This document shows positions 23,435 through 34,770 of a DNA stretch of 64,000 nt, piece by piece. The translations under genes and the position numbers were made by a program. The DNA comes from Scleromitrula shiraiana (Eukaryota > Ascomycota > Leotiomycetes > Helotiales > Sclerotiniaceae): assembly GCA_028455995.1 (NCBI GenBank), contig JABELC010000010.1, positions 1,266,001 to 1,330,000 of the forward strand, written 5' to 3'. The notes below the pieces were generated by a model. That model worked only from the letters and a program-made list of their open reading frames with translations. It ran no database searches and had not been told where the DNA came from. Position 1 is the first letter of the stretch. Each line of letters opens with the position of its first letter.

Positions 23435-24094
23435 TCATTTATGGGTAGCAGAACGAAGATGCAGGGGCATCAGAAGCGGAGGAGAGCAGAGGAGTTTAAA
23501 TTTCGTCATGATTATTAATACTATGTGCCCTGTAGTCACCAATGGTTCTTGCGATGGACAGATACTTGAGGAATTTCTCAATGACTGGACGGATGGACGG
23601 CGGGGAAAAGAATGGCAAATCTAGAAAGGGAGCGGAATGGACACATGATAATGGCCCGAGGTGATATCACTATAATACATACACCACGAAGCATAGGACC
23701 CGATAGGGGCAGGCACATACATAATAATGCTTTAGCAAGCCACCATATGAGGGGCTACTAATAACAATTATATCGAATTATCTTTTAGAATTAATTCGTT
23801 TCATTAGTGAAAGTAAATGGTTGGTAACCAATCTATTCTACCGATGAGTAGATTATGAAAACAACTGTATTCCTATAACACAAGGTAAACTAGATTTTTA
23901 CTGATTGGGATGGCCTTCTATTCAGGCCAGAACTCGAAGGGTATTCTTGAGTTGATACATTCCGAAGTACAACTGGCTGTGCTGGCTAGACACAAAAGAA
24001 ACAAAATCACTAAATAATTTGCTAATCAAAAAACGTGCTTCAAACTAATCTAAGAAACATCAAAATATTCATTACAGGTATATCTAAAGTACAA
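23435..24094. other. Intergenic between convergent BTB-like and nitronate monooxygenase genes
   Basis: 660 bp with no supported gene. The first 85 bp continue the BTB-like frame beyond its stop codon. Confidence 0.5.
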
Positions 24095-25357
24095 TCAGAG
24101 CTTGCTGGCTGGTTGAAAAAGAGATGAGGCTTTGCTCAACGTTTCTGCTGCGTCTTTTTCGATTCTTTTGCAGAGCTCTTCGCAGGTTGGGATGTCGTGG
24201 ATGAGACCGATTACTTGACCGGCAGTCCAGACCTATGGAAGAGTTAGTTGTCGATCTTTGGAGTTGAAAAAGAGATGTTGGATATTACTTACGCCATAAT
24301 CAGGATCACCATTAATGAAGACCTCTCTACCCCTCTTACCACTCACATACGGCGCAACTTCCGCAAATTCTCCCGTCTTACTTTCCTGCTCGATCTTTAC
24401 CGCTTCCTTAGTAACCTTGTTCTTATACAAACGAGTAGTATTCTTCCATTTGCGAAGAACAAGCTGAGTATCACCCTCCGAAGCCCTCACAATCTCATCC
24501 TTAATATTCTTATGAATGGGCGCCTCAACCGTACACATAAACCTCGTCCCCATATTAATACCCTCAGCACCCAAACTCAACGCCGCCGCAAGACCCTGGC
24601 CATCCGCAAAACCGCCCGATGCGATAAAAGGAACCTTGAGTGATTGTCTAGCCCGACTGAGGAGGATAAAATTGGTAATGTCGGTTTCGCCAACGTGGCC
24701 GGCACATTCAAATCCATCGATACTTAGGAAATCAACACCGAGTTTGATCGCACTCTCCGCGTGTCTGATGGTTGTACATTTGTGGAGTATGATTATTCCG
24801 GCGGCTTTCAACATCTTGATGACTGGGCCTGGACTGTTGCCTGCGGTCTCCACGATTTTAACTCCCTCATCGATGACTACTTGTGCGTATGCGCCATAAC
24901 TAAGAGGTTCACGGGTTAGCCTTTGTTAACCTGATACTGGGAAATGATAATGCATCTCGAGGTATTGGCAATCTCATCTCTCGAGAAAGCAGACGGAGAA
25001 TCAATAAATGAAAATACGAATACAGGGAAAAACTTACTCCGGAGGATTAATCGAAGGTAAAAGTGTAATGTTCACCCCAAATGGCTTCTTAGTCATTTCC
25101 CTACATCTTCGAATTTCCTTACGCAGATCCTCAGGAGTTGGTTGAGTAAGAGCGGTTAGAATTCCCAAACCACCAGCATTCGACACCGCAGATGCTAATT
25201 CTGCATATCCAACCCACTGCATACCACCCTGAACGACGGGTACTACATGATCCTGAGTCAATTATTCTGCTTTGGCGGGTTCACGCATAAGGGTGGGTGT
25301 AACTTTTCACTTACATTGGATACCCAAGGCCCTGGTAAGTTTCGTGTTGAAAGGCAT
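24095..25357 (-). CDS. Nitronate monooxygenase (2-nitropropane dioxygenase family)
   Basis: Four exons (25315-25357, 25038-25242, 24293-24899, 24095-24232; introns 72, 138 and 60 bp) give 330 residues. Exon 1 is only 43 nt and supplies MPFNTKLTRALGIQ; joining it to the acceptor at 25243 yields LPVVQGGMQWVGYAELASAV, the family's N-terminal FMN-barrel signature. Further motifs are AGGLGILTALTQPTPE, PFGVNITLLPSINPP, DFLSIDGFECAGHVGE with the conserved His, the phosphate-binding IASGGFADGQGLAAAL, and GAEGINMGTRFMCTVEAP. Known chemistry: FMN-dependent oxidation of alkyl nitronates, such as the toxin propionate 3-nitronate, to carbonyl compounds and nitrite without external reductant. The C-terminal exon ends ASKL, not a clear peroxisomal signal. 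Likely a detoxification enzyme. Confidence 0.93.
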
Positions 25358-25611
25358 GGTTGGAGAAATATTCTTTCTGGTTTTATTCTATTGCATCTAA
25401 GTATGTTTAATTCAAAAATAAAACGACGGTATAGAATTTGTATGACTGTATTAATATGCCCGGATTTCTAGGTATGTTCATTGTTGATATCGAATCCATC
25501 TCCACATGTTAGAAGATGCCGAGGCAACTTCTGGTTACCCGAAACTAGCAGGGATTCTCCAGAATCCTGCGAGATGTGTAAGATCTTATGTAAGGAGAAT
25601 CTCCTTCCCTA

Positions 25612-26556
25612 CGGTATCACGTATTCAGGAAGCGAATCTGAATAGAATTCAATAAGTTCCTTAAATGAACTTTAGGAAATCGGCCATTTTAATGCTTAAG
25701 CACATTAAAACTTCAAATATTGATATATTAAACTTATAATTAATTAAAAATTGAATTTCATATAATATAAAATAATCAAATTTAAATTTAAAGATTAATT
25801 TTAAATAAACTTTAGATAAATTTTGGCTAAAATTCATTAATTTGAAACTATATTTAAAATGATTTTATTGTCGATTTTAAATTATAAGATTATTATAAAA
25901 TTATATAATTTTTAATAGATTTTTATTAGTTAAAGATTTATTTAATTCTTTATTAATTTAATCTAATTTATATGTATAGTTTTAGACTATAAAACTTTAA
26001 TTATTTTTAATTTAAACTTTATTTTTTATGAATTAATAATTTTATTATTTTAAAAAAAATAATTTTTTATAAGAAATTATGGAATTTGAAGGTATATTTA
26101 TATTATTTTTTAATATATTTTATTAATATTAGTTTGAATATATTAATAATAAAAGAAATGTGGGATTAATTTTGATATATTAATTAAATTAGGAAATAAT
26201 AAAGTATATTAATTATTAATATATATTAATATATTTGAAAATAATAATATATTAATTTTATATATAAATAAGAATGCATTAATTTTGTATATAAATAAAA
26301 ATGTATTAATTTTATATATAAATAAAAATGTATTAATTTTATATATAAACAAAAATGTATTAATTTTGTATGTAAATTTTATATTAATTTAATGTTAAAT
26401 AGTTATTTGAAGTAAACTTGAATATCTAAATTGAATTTGTATTAATATAAAATCACTCTTCAAAAATCAATTTATAATATGATTGAAATTTCAATTATAG
26501 TGCGAAAATTTCTTTTTTTGAATGGTATTCAAGAAATCCCTGAATACGTGATACTG
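25612..26556. mobile_element. Degraded AT-rich element C with terminal inverted repeats and TA target duplication
   Basis: The ends 25607-25629 and 26539-26561 are inverted copies of 23 bp with one G/A difference. Read inward after a TA, the better-preserved end is CAGTATCACGTATTCAGG, and CAGT is a common Tc1/mariner terminus. TA flanks lie at 25610-25611 and 26557-26558. The roughly 900-bp interior is nearly all A/T with no coding content, as in elements A and B, consistent with repeat-induced point mutation. It lies just upstream of the nitronate monooxygenase gene. Confidence 0.7.
26260..26380. repeat. Four tandem units of about 28 bp inside element C
   Basis: Units built on atgtattaattttatatata with a short spacer (aataaaa or aacaaaa) are repeated four times with single-base differences, mostly A/G. 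They sit in the right half of element C. Confidence 0.75.
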
Positions 26557-29415
26557 TAGGGCTTGTTATCGATCTTACAAGAACTATCCACATAGTACGG
26601 TACCTAGATAGGTACAATTGTCTATGAAAACCTTTTGATGCTCAAAATTAAGTAATCATTGAGCATAGTATTGCTTTTACTCTCAATTGTTACCAATGTA
26701 AGAGAGTAGAAACTTCTCTGGAAGCAATCACGCAAAGTTGCGAAGGCTCTTCTCTATAGCTAATTGAATCCATGGTGTTTATTAGTCGGCGCTTAACATG
26801 TGGTGTTATGTGCTCTCTAACAGTCTAATGATTTCTGTCGACGGCCTCATGGGAGAATTTATTTGTATATATATACTGAAGTTTTTTTTCCTGCGAGTTT
26901 TCATTTTCTCATATGGCTATGTCTCTCGCACCTTCTCTATGTGCTGTGGGATATCGGTATATGAGCGCCAGCATGAGTGCCACGATGGATACAGTTCTAT
27001 TAATGCTTATTCCCATAATCGTCGATCGAGAAGAGAAGATGGTAGTCAATCAAGAAATTTTTATAGAGTCTGATTGTAACAGATTATATATCTGCCTCTT
27101 AATGATGACGATATCTCACATATGTTTGCGCATCTGAAAATATCTGGTGCTAATATGATATGTATCATGTTACTGACAATCATAGTCAATCATATGCTAC
27201 GAGGTGGTGCCGGCAGCAGCATAAACAAAATTCCGCTACACCAGCTTAATGTTTCGAGTTGATGCAACCTGTGAGACAATCCCCACTATCAGAGTGAATT
27301 TGATATTATTAGACTCTTCGGCACATCTGAGTTGATGGTCGATTCGTCAAGTGAATTGGAAATGTGGCAGTGCTTATCGAGTTGCACTAAACAGAGGAAA
27401 TATCTCTCTAATATTAGAAGTTTATTTATTGTCACTGGTCCTTACATCTGCTTTTCCATCTAGATAGTATCGTAGAAGTTATCTAGCATCACGTGTACTA
27501 TAAATATCACGTTTCTATGGATAGCATATTGGGGCCGTGCGTCATGTCATGCATGCGCTAAATCCTACTTGGGTTGTACCGGTTTCGTGTATCCGCGACA
27601 ATTTTGTCATATCACAGCATAATCAGGCGAAAAATGGCAAGCTGTTCCTGATCATCAAACTTCATAAGAATAATCCTGGAAGATGTTGTCATACCATAAA
27701 TGGGGGGGGGGAGAACAGTGACCGTGACTTTGCACTTATGCTCGAACACTTGGGCAGCAACAAAAAAAGATCCGTCGATGCGCTGTCGAAAATAAGGCTG
27801 CTAATGGATAAGGCTTCAATATACTTGGCCAAATCTCAATCCGCCACGCAACCCACTTATGAGCAAATTTGTTTCATACTAGAAGCTGTGTATCTCGCGG
27901 TTTTTATCCTTTGTCAACGCGGAAGAAGCTCCCTCGATCCAGCATATGTTGTGGCGGATAATTAATGCGGAGCATCCGAACGGCGGCGGGGCATTTTGTG
28001 TTTCCTGGAGTCTTTGGTTGCTTTACTAGCAGTACTTCTTTTTACCAACTTTTGTCGTGTGAGGTAGCCATATCAGTCCACTTGGTATTCAGTTTTTATA
28101 GTACGGTTTTTGTACGACTGTATTTCAAGTCCTTCTGAATATGCAAGGTAAGTTCCCGTCTTTCTAACTCTGGAGAACAGATGAAGCTAGCATCATCTGA
28201 TTTCGATGCTTCCAGGCTACTTGGCCAGGTTGATGGAATGTCGTTGGTACAGACTTAGGATAGCGGTGAAGGCTTGAAGTCACTGTTTTGCAATGATGAA
28301 GAAGTCGCAGGGCTGAGTACTTATGTACTTGTCCGATACATATTACGGGCGTTTCTCCGCAATATATACCCTGAAGATCATTGATCAATCGCTTTATGAG
28401 TTATGTAGGCACCCGTCCCTGCAGATATTCGATCTCATTTTTTCCGGGCATCTACAGTAGCGGGATTGAGACAAGATGAGAATCGAGATATGGCCAAATC
28501 GCGGCATCGATTTGAGGCTTTATGGCTTGACCAATCACATTGTACAGCCCGCAGAGTCGTATCGCGGCTTTGAAATTGTTTGGAAACCGTTTTGAACTTA
28601 TAAAAAGAAAACCAATTATAGTGTATCAAATCGGGATCTGTTGACTGAAAGTCTCAGTAACAAAAAAGCAATATGTAAATTCAGTTACTAACATAAGTAC
28701 CTATTGGTACAATCAATACCGCCCTAATGCATCTTCCTGCAGCTTAGTATTTTTGTTAGCTAGGATTTTTTCTATTCGCTTTCTTATTGGGCTTCATTAT
28801 GGAGAGAATTTTTTCTATCGTGATTTTTCGCTTTTGATGCGTCCATCTTCATGCACCTCTTCCTTAACCTCCCCACATACTTTCCAGACTCACACACCTA
28901 CAGTGATTGCTGCAAGATTTTCCCAGCGCTGGCTATGCATCTCTACCAACTGCTATTGTCTCAAGCCTCAAATTTCTTTTTCCAAACTTAGTCGGAAAGG
29001 TAGCACATGAGTTGTCCTAACCACCGATGGAGACAGCACACACGGATCCCAACCCACGGATGATCGACGTTACTTCTTTGCAGTCCATACAGTCTATTAT
29101 TCGAATGCAATATGCCGAGACAGTCCCAAGGTTGACCTGCCGTGTTGCCATGAATATGCAAATGCGAGGAAATTTATGTTTCTTGAAATCCTGACTGCCA
29201 CCTCAGAGTTTCATGTTGTTTTTCAACGTTTCCTCTGCCTTATCAATAGTACATGCGGATCATCTATAAGACCACCTTCATTTCCTGCGGAGCATAACGC
29301 CATTTCCGAACCCGCTCCCCACTGTTTCTCCTCCACATCATTAGCAACCCAATTCCAGAACCAAATTTTCTCTTGACCTTGAACATTACAAGACTATCAG
29401 CAAGCTCTTCCAACA
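26557..29415. other. Gene-poor stretch downstream of element C
   Basis: 2.9 kb with only short open frames. The one frame worth recording (27537-27965) is listed separately. A run of 10 G occurs near 27702-27711. No inverted ends, tandem arrays or splice-consistent domain pieces were found. Confidence 0.4.
27537..27965 (+). CDS. Unassigned open frame, possibly a gene remnant
   Basis: 142 codons open without an ATG at the left edge of the frame (the first in-frame ATG is a few codons in). The second half reads like a helical protein (ALMLEHLGSNKKRSVDALSK, then EQICFILEAVYLAVFILCQR), while the first half is interrupted by a run of G that could hide a frameshift. I recognise no family. It could be a decayed piece of a larger gene, or chance. 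Confidence 0.2.
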   Translation: MRHVMHALNPTWVVPVSCIRDNFVISQHNQAKNGKLFLIIKLHKNNPGRCCHTINGGGENSDRDFALMLEHLGSNKKRSVDALSKIRLLMDKASIYLAKSQSATQPTYEQICFILEAVYLAVFILCQRGRSSLDPAYVVADN

Positions 29416-29813
29416 ATGTCTTCCTATTCAAGCTACAGTTCTACTGCTGCTTCATGGCAAGAGAAGCTCGAAGGTACACCAATTGCCCTTTCTAGATTTA
29501 GAGCTCAGAGCTAATATCATCAAGAGAGATGCCGTGAAGTTCAATTTAATCCCCCGGTCTTCCAAATTGTCTCGGATAGACGAGGTAGGCTCATACCAAC
29601 ACCGCCTTGAGTCTCATCATAAACTAACATATACCAGGTGGACGAACTGCATGGTCTAGCACTGTGACTTTGCAAGGTCAGACCATCTCTGCTCGATTTT
29701 GGTACGATGGAAAGAACGTCAACAATGCCAAAGAGGATGCTGCAGAGGTCGCTTTAAAGAGCTTGAGTGGCTCTAGCCCAACTTCGTCCACCCAAAGTCG
29801 AAATGGATGGTAA
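29416..29813 (+). CDS. Small double-stranded-RNA-binding-domain protein
   Basis: Three short exons (29416-29473, 29525-29584, 29638-29813; introns 51 and 53 bp) join to a 97-residue protein. The fold reads as one dsRBD covering nearly the whole chain: helix 1 (SWQEKLEERCREVQFNPPVF), three strands (FQIVSDRRGGRTAWSSTVTL, then QGQTISARFWYDGK) and the C-terminal helix with the signature Lys/Ala pattern NNAKEDAAEVALKSLSG. Pairing of helix 1, the basic loop and helix 2 is what binds A-form RNA in this family. There is no second domain, RNase III or helicase, so a role as a small adaptor or regulator is inference. A 114-codon antisense frame overlaps exon 3 and is a shadow. All three junctions keep phase, which strongly supports the model. 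Confidence 0.85.
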
Positions 29814-30606
29814 TTGATACCATCTACATACCCTACGACGCATAGGATAATACCGTGGGCGATGGTTCGATTCAGCCTGTAGGATAGGAGGAAGATAATT
29901 TGTTGGCTTGCCATTTGGTATGGCTGAAGTAAGGATGGGGCGAGAGACTTCAGGCGTCGGATGGTTTCACGGTCGATTTTCACAGGACAGCGAGGGCGCT
30001 GGAGTTCAATTGCAGACATCATGATATGGGTTACCTTTTGGTTTAGTGGTTTCTTGGTTTACTTTTCTTGGGAGGGAGGTGGACTATTCGAGTGGAAAAG
30101 TTCTTTTGTTTGGAGATATTGAATATTTCTATTTGGTGTTTTGACTGGTTACAATCTTTTACAAAAACCTCAACGGCCTAAGCCTCTTTTTATCTCTCTG
30201 GAATCTTTGCAAATTGGTCCTGTGCACTTGATAATCTACGCGACCGTTCCTTTGCATTGAATCTTTGACCCGTTTTTGATGACAATTTTGATTGCAGTGA
30301 ACCCATGTAAAAATGAAATCGTAGTAATATATCATCAAGAACAAAACGATGTATCACAGATCCGACCATTTGGTAAGATTCAACGTTGTAAAGACTACTT
30401 TGGTTCCCTTCCCAAAATGTAGCCACTCCGGGCATCGCACGCCAGTAGATTCTAGCCTCAGGCACCACAATAAAAATCAGCCAAAGCCCAGGCCACTAAC
30501 AAAAATTACGTCGAACCCATTCAAAGCGGAGAAGTGAGCATTCAATCCAGCATTGTGAATTCTCTCAACCCAGAATCACAATCACAATCAACATACACCC
30601 ACAACA
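29814..30606. other. Intergenic, no gene seen
   Basis: 793 bp between the dsRBD gene and the uS7m gene, mostly 3' region of one and promoter plus leader of the other. Minus-strand open frames here lack recognisable content. Confidence 0.5.
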
Positions 30607-31877
30607 ATGCCTCCACGATTGAACATCCACGGCACATGCCGCTCCCTAACCATCCGGCCACGACCAATTGTCGCACCTCGAAACCCGGTTTTCTCGAGGA
30701 TAGCTACAGCGGCACCCCGCCGAACTTTTTCAACGGAAAAACAACCTCCTGCTCAGGGAGAAAATCCAGAGGGTCTGGGTCATGTTAGTGAAGAGGCTTC
30801 TGATATGGCTGATGTGACGGGAGAGACGGCTCCGGATCTTAGTCAGGGTACTCCTGTTCAAGAGGTATGGGCTCTTCTACTCTCCGGTTTTTGTGTTCTC
30901 GAAATAGAGAATTGGATACGAATGAGATGGCTGACTTAATCATTGCCCAGATACTCAAGCGTGACCAAGAAGGAAAAGATAAAGCCCCCGAAATAATCAA
31001 AAAAGATATCAAAGACTCCTCCGCATCCGCTTCCTCATCTCCATTCAAATCCGCCGATGAAATCTCCTTCGCCAATCTCATGACATTGGGACAAACGGAA
31101 AGCATAGCCGACACACCCCCCGTTGACGAAGAAGTCGAAGGTGTTAAATTCGGTCTCCCAGAACTTCCCATTCCTTCCTCTGGCCATCTCAAATATCGAT
31201 ATGATCCCGTCGTTGAACAGGTCACCAACTTACTTATGAAGGATGGCAAGAAGAGTGTTGCTCAGAGGGTAGGCTCGTTAGTTTTTACTTCTTTTCCTTT
31301 GTGCGGTCGGAGAAGTTTTGTCGCGCATTGGTGTTTCGTTTTTTCTTTTCTCCCAATGAGAAAATGCATACTTGATTAATTGCCACTTTTAAATATAAAT
31401 GCTAATATGGAATTGTTTTTTTCTTTTATTTAGAACATGTCCTACATATTAAATCACCTCCGCACCGCTCCACCACCAACCCCCAACCCCGCTACTCCCC
31501 TCCTCCCCGGCGCACCACCCCCTTCCCACCTCCCCCTCAACCCAATCCTCTACCTAACCGTCGCCATCGACTCCGTCGCCCCCCTCCTTCGAATCCGCTC
31601 TCAAAGAGGTGCAGCAGGAGGAGGAGCCTCTCTTCAAATCCCTGTCCCACTAGGTATTAGACAACGTCGTCGTCAAGCTATCATGTGGATACTTGATTTG
31701 GCGAGTAAGAAAAAGTCAAGAAGTTCCGGACGTGGTATGTTTGCGTTGAGGTTCGCGGATGAAATCATTAATGTGATGGAGGGGAGGAGTTCGGTTTGGG
31801 AGAGGAGGCTTTTGGTTCATAAGACTGGGACGAGTGCGAGAGCTAATTTGACTTATTTTTCGAAGAAGAAGAGATGA
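30607..31877 (+). CDS. RSM7: Mitochondrial small-subunit ribosomal protein uS7m
   Basis: Three exons (30607-30864, 30951-31268, 31434-31877; introns 86 and 165 bp) give 339 residues. The N-terminus is rich in Arg, Ser and Ala without acidic residues for about 45 positions (PRLNIHGTCRSLTIRPRP), a typical mitochondrial presequence. The S7 core starts at KYRYDPVVEQVTNLLMKDGK. It continues with KSVAQRNMSYILNHL, LTVAIDSVAPLLRIRSQRG, LQIPVPLGIRQRRRQAIMWI and WERRLLVHKTGTSARAN, covering the helices that contact the 3' domain of the small rRNA and the exit-site tRNA. A Pro-rich insertion (APPPTPNPATPLLPGAPPPS) interrupts the domain between helices, as fungal mitoribosomal proteins often show. Role: mitochondrial translation. 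Yeast Rsm7 is the namesake. Confidence 0.93.
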
Positions 31878-33491
31878 GTGGGTCAGGTTATGGGTGGTTT
31901 GGGTGTGCTGGTGGTGGGGAGATGGAGATTACTTTACTTTACTTTACTTACTGAATGTCCTGCCTGGGCTATGTATGCACATAGATGGTGGTGGGAATCG
32001 CCTGGCTTGGTATAACTTGCGGCGTTGTATATTATTACACTGTATTGTATTTTGATATGGTATATATGAATCACGTCAACCGATCAATCAATCAATCAAT
32101 CAATCAATTGAAATGCTATCTAGAATTACTCGTTCAATCCACAATTCTCACTCTCAAAAAGCACTCCTCTTCTCAACCCCCCCCCCCCCCCCCCACAAGA
32201 ATCTGCAAAGTTGCAATATCAACATCGATATCACAATCTGACCGCCGCAATCGCAATTCTTAGCCTCAATCATAAGCGGTGAGCACACAATACATACAAT
32301 ACATTTCATAGGGTATTCACGACTATATACGCATGCGTGCATTACAGTGCATTACAGTATGTATGTAAGTAAGTAAGTAAGTATTATATATAATGGGCGG
32401 TGAAACAAATTGAAGAATATGAGATGTGAGAAAGATAGATGCTGTTATTATGAGATAGGAGGATAAGAGAACGTGGGGATGTAGTTGGTGATTTTGGGGA
32501 GCAGGGAAGATGTAATGAAGTGGTGAATGATGATGATTGGTATCATGAGGATTTGTTGGATATGTAGTTTAATAAATTATTGGTAAATTGATCATATTGA
32601 TTTGGTTTGATTTGGGTTGGTTTGATTCGATTTGTAGATGTTGTAAGTATTTGTTTATATTGTAAGTATTTGTTTATATGTATTATTATAATGCGCAATG
32701 AGGCTATAGCTTTTTTTCTCTGCGAAGAGGGGAGGAGGTGAGATGGAATATGGAGATAGAGTTGTATCACGTGAACAGGTGTTTCGAGCAAACTTTTGAG
32801 AGATCGACAAACGCGATTGCCGAATCAAACGGGGGCTCCGATGAAGCAATTGCAAGTGAGCACGGAGTCGTCATGTTACATAACACAGGTCCCATCTCGA
32901 CTTCCTTTCGATCAGAACCCTTAGCTTGTTAAATAAGGAAGATGGCCGTGGCCGCGAATACTAGGTTCTGAAACTCCTCTGCGCAGTCAGCAACCAATCA
33001 GTGGCAATCAAACGTTCAATCGTCCCAATTAATGAGACGGCATGGGAGTTTGATAGCTTCTTTTTCGGATTTTAGCTCTACGGCTGCTTTTATTGGTGCT
33101 GCTAATTGTTCTTAATATTTGCTCCTGTCTTGCATCTGTTTCTAGTAGCCGCTGGAGTATGTTTATAGTCGCGTGAAGTTGCATTTAACTGCAACCATGC
33201 TGGTATCTGGTCGTCGATTTTGTTAGAAAGAGTTGAAGTATTGGACCTTCTTGAACATACGCATATTATGTTTCGACTTAATTGACGGTGTCATCAATGT
33301 TGAGGCTCAAGCTGGGGTTGAGATGGGGGCTAGAAATCTCAAAGTCATATTGTATTAAAGCCTGAAGGTATGGTTTTACAGTCCTTCAGCAGTCTTCTTC
33401 CCAAGCGTTTCTTTCTGTTGTTAATCTTTTATACTTTGTGTGATTTAAATCCGTTATTCACGTTAAATATTACTTGGGGTTGTCCCGCATA
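31878..33491. other. Intergenic with simple repeats, no gene seen
   Basis: 1.6 kb containing an (AATC)n-like run near 32080-32107, an 18-base C run at 32177-32194 and an (AAGT)n run near 32363-32383. Open frames are short and low in complexity. Confidence 0.5.
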
Positions 33492-34770
33492 ATGCTATTT
33501 ATCTTTCTGTTTCTGCTTTGTGCTGGCACATATGCATTTCCTCAATCTTTCGACCAAAAATCCCCCCCATTTGCAAGGCTGTCTAATTTTTTGGACGCCA
33601 CGTCTATAGTAAACAGAGCATCATCGAATTCGACCAATTCGACGATTTTTACTCACGAGTGTGGTTCTAGTCCAACGTTCTACAGTAACGGCTCTCTCTG
33701 TGGGGATCCATCCTTCATTTGTCCTGGTCCAGTAAACCTTGATGAAGATTGTCCAGCACTCTTCTATTGTTTTCTACCTGATGGCACGACTGGTACCCTA
33801 ATTAACCAAACTGCCACAAACGGCACTGCTCAAAACACCAATCCTTCATGCTCAACACCGATTAGCATTTTATCTACTCTTGGAATTCTGAACGTTCTTG
33901 ATGCCGCATTCACACTACTTCTTGGACATCAGACAGTGCGAGACAAAATACCAAAGTTTCCTTGGCAGAATAAGGACGGGGGAGACAAATGGTCTGTGAC
34001 TTCGGGTCTCACTGGAGCCGTGCTTCATATTATTTCGATGTTGCTATCCGCAGCAGTATCGAAGCAGCACAACCCAGGAATGCAATTTGGCTCAATATTT
34101 GGAATGTGGTCAATGAGGCCTCGAGCGGCATTCATTACAATATTGGTAGTACGCTCGATGGGCTGGCCCGGCTTCAGCGGTACCATATACGACACTGTCG
34201 TTACGGAGGGGGCACTAGACTTACTCTCTCTCCCTTTTGCTCTGAGATTTCTCACCCAGGCTAAAGGCAAAACACAACAAAGCTGCGACTTACATGGCTA
34301 TCAGCCCACAAGCACTGGTATTGACCTCGTTTTCAGCTCCTTCGGTTATAATACAGCCGCGGGCGCAGTGTCTGCCATCGTGTTAGTCTATTTCTTTGTG
34401 CTGTCGCTGAATCGTAATATTTGGATCAAAGGGTACGATGAAGAGGTAGAAAGGGAAGATGAAAAGGATTTGTACGACGATAACTATGCAAAACGATTTT
34501 TCAAGCGCCTTCTTATAGAGAAAAAACTCATCATCTCTATTATTGTCTCTCTCGGCACATTTATCTCCAATTGGGTCCTTTGGGGAAGTAAGTAGCCATC
34601 ATTTTCCCTTGCACTTTCTCCCAAGCCGCAGTTGCTAACTGGTTATTGCAATTTTAGCTTTTGTACATCTGGCAGGAGATGCCTACTGCGAGGCCGGGGC
34701 TGTGGACACCGCCATTTCCTGGAGTGTTACCATACTATTGAATCCTCTCCTACGGGGGATGCAACAATAG
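33492..34770 (+). CDS. Multi-pass membrane protein with signal peptide and Cys-rich glycosylated ectodomain
   Basis: Two exons (33492-34587, 34658-34770; intron 70 bp) give 402 residues; I know no named family. The first ATG begins MLFIFLFLLCAGTYA, a textbook signal peptide with cleavage after TYA. Residues about 17-122 form an ectodomain with six or more Cys and several N-glycosylation sequons (NST, NGS, NQT, NGT); Cys spacing runs ECGSS..SLCGDPSFICPGP..EDCPALFYCFLP. Membrane helices follow from about residue 124, with roughly six more hydrophobic stretches. Between two of the last helices is a charged cytoplasmic-type loop (YDEEVEREDEKDLYDDNYAK). The short second exon adds the final helix (AISWSVTILLNPLL). 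The architecture, with extracellular Cys domain before a helix bundle, resembles receptor-like or CFEM-type membrane proteins, but the Cys pattern is not a clear CFEM. Confidence 0.8.

Noticed and set aside
25243..25261. Acceptor at CTCAG (25255 region) for exon 2 of nitronate monooxygenase
   Set aside because: Joining there creates TGA at the junction; the acceptor at 25243 keeps frame and restores the LPVVQGGMQW motif.
29860..29885. tRNA B-box-like ggttcgattca
   Set aside because: No matching A box, acceptor stem or anticodon arm can be drawn around it.
33474..33491. Six-codon upstream extension of the multi-pass membrane protein
   Set aside because: It begins at TTG. The ATG at 33492 gives a clean signal peptide.
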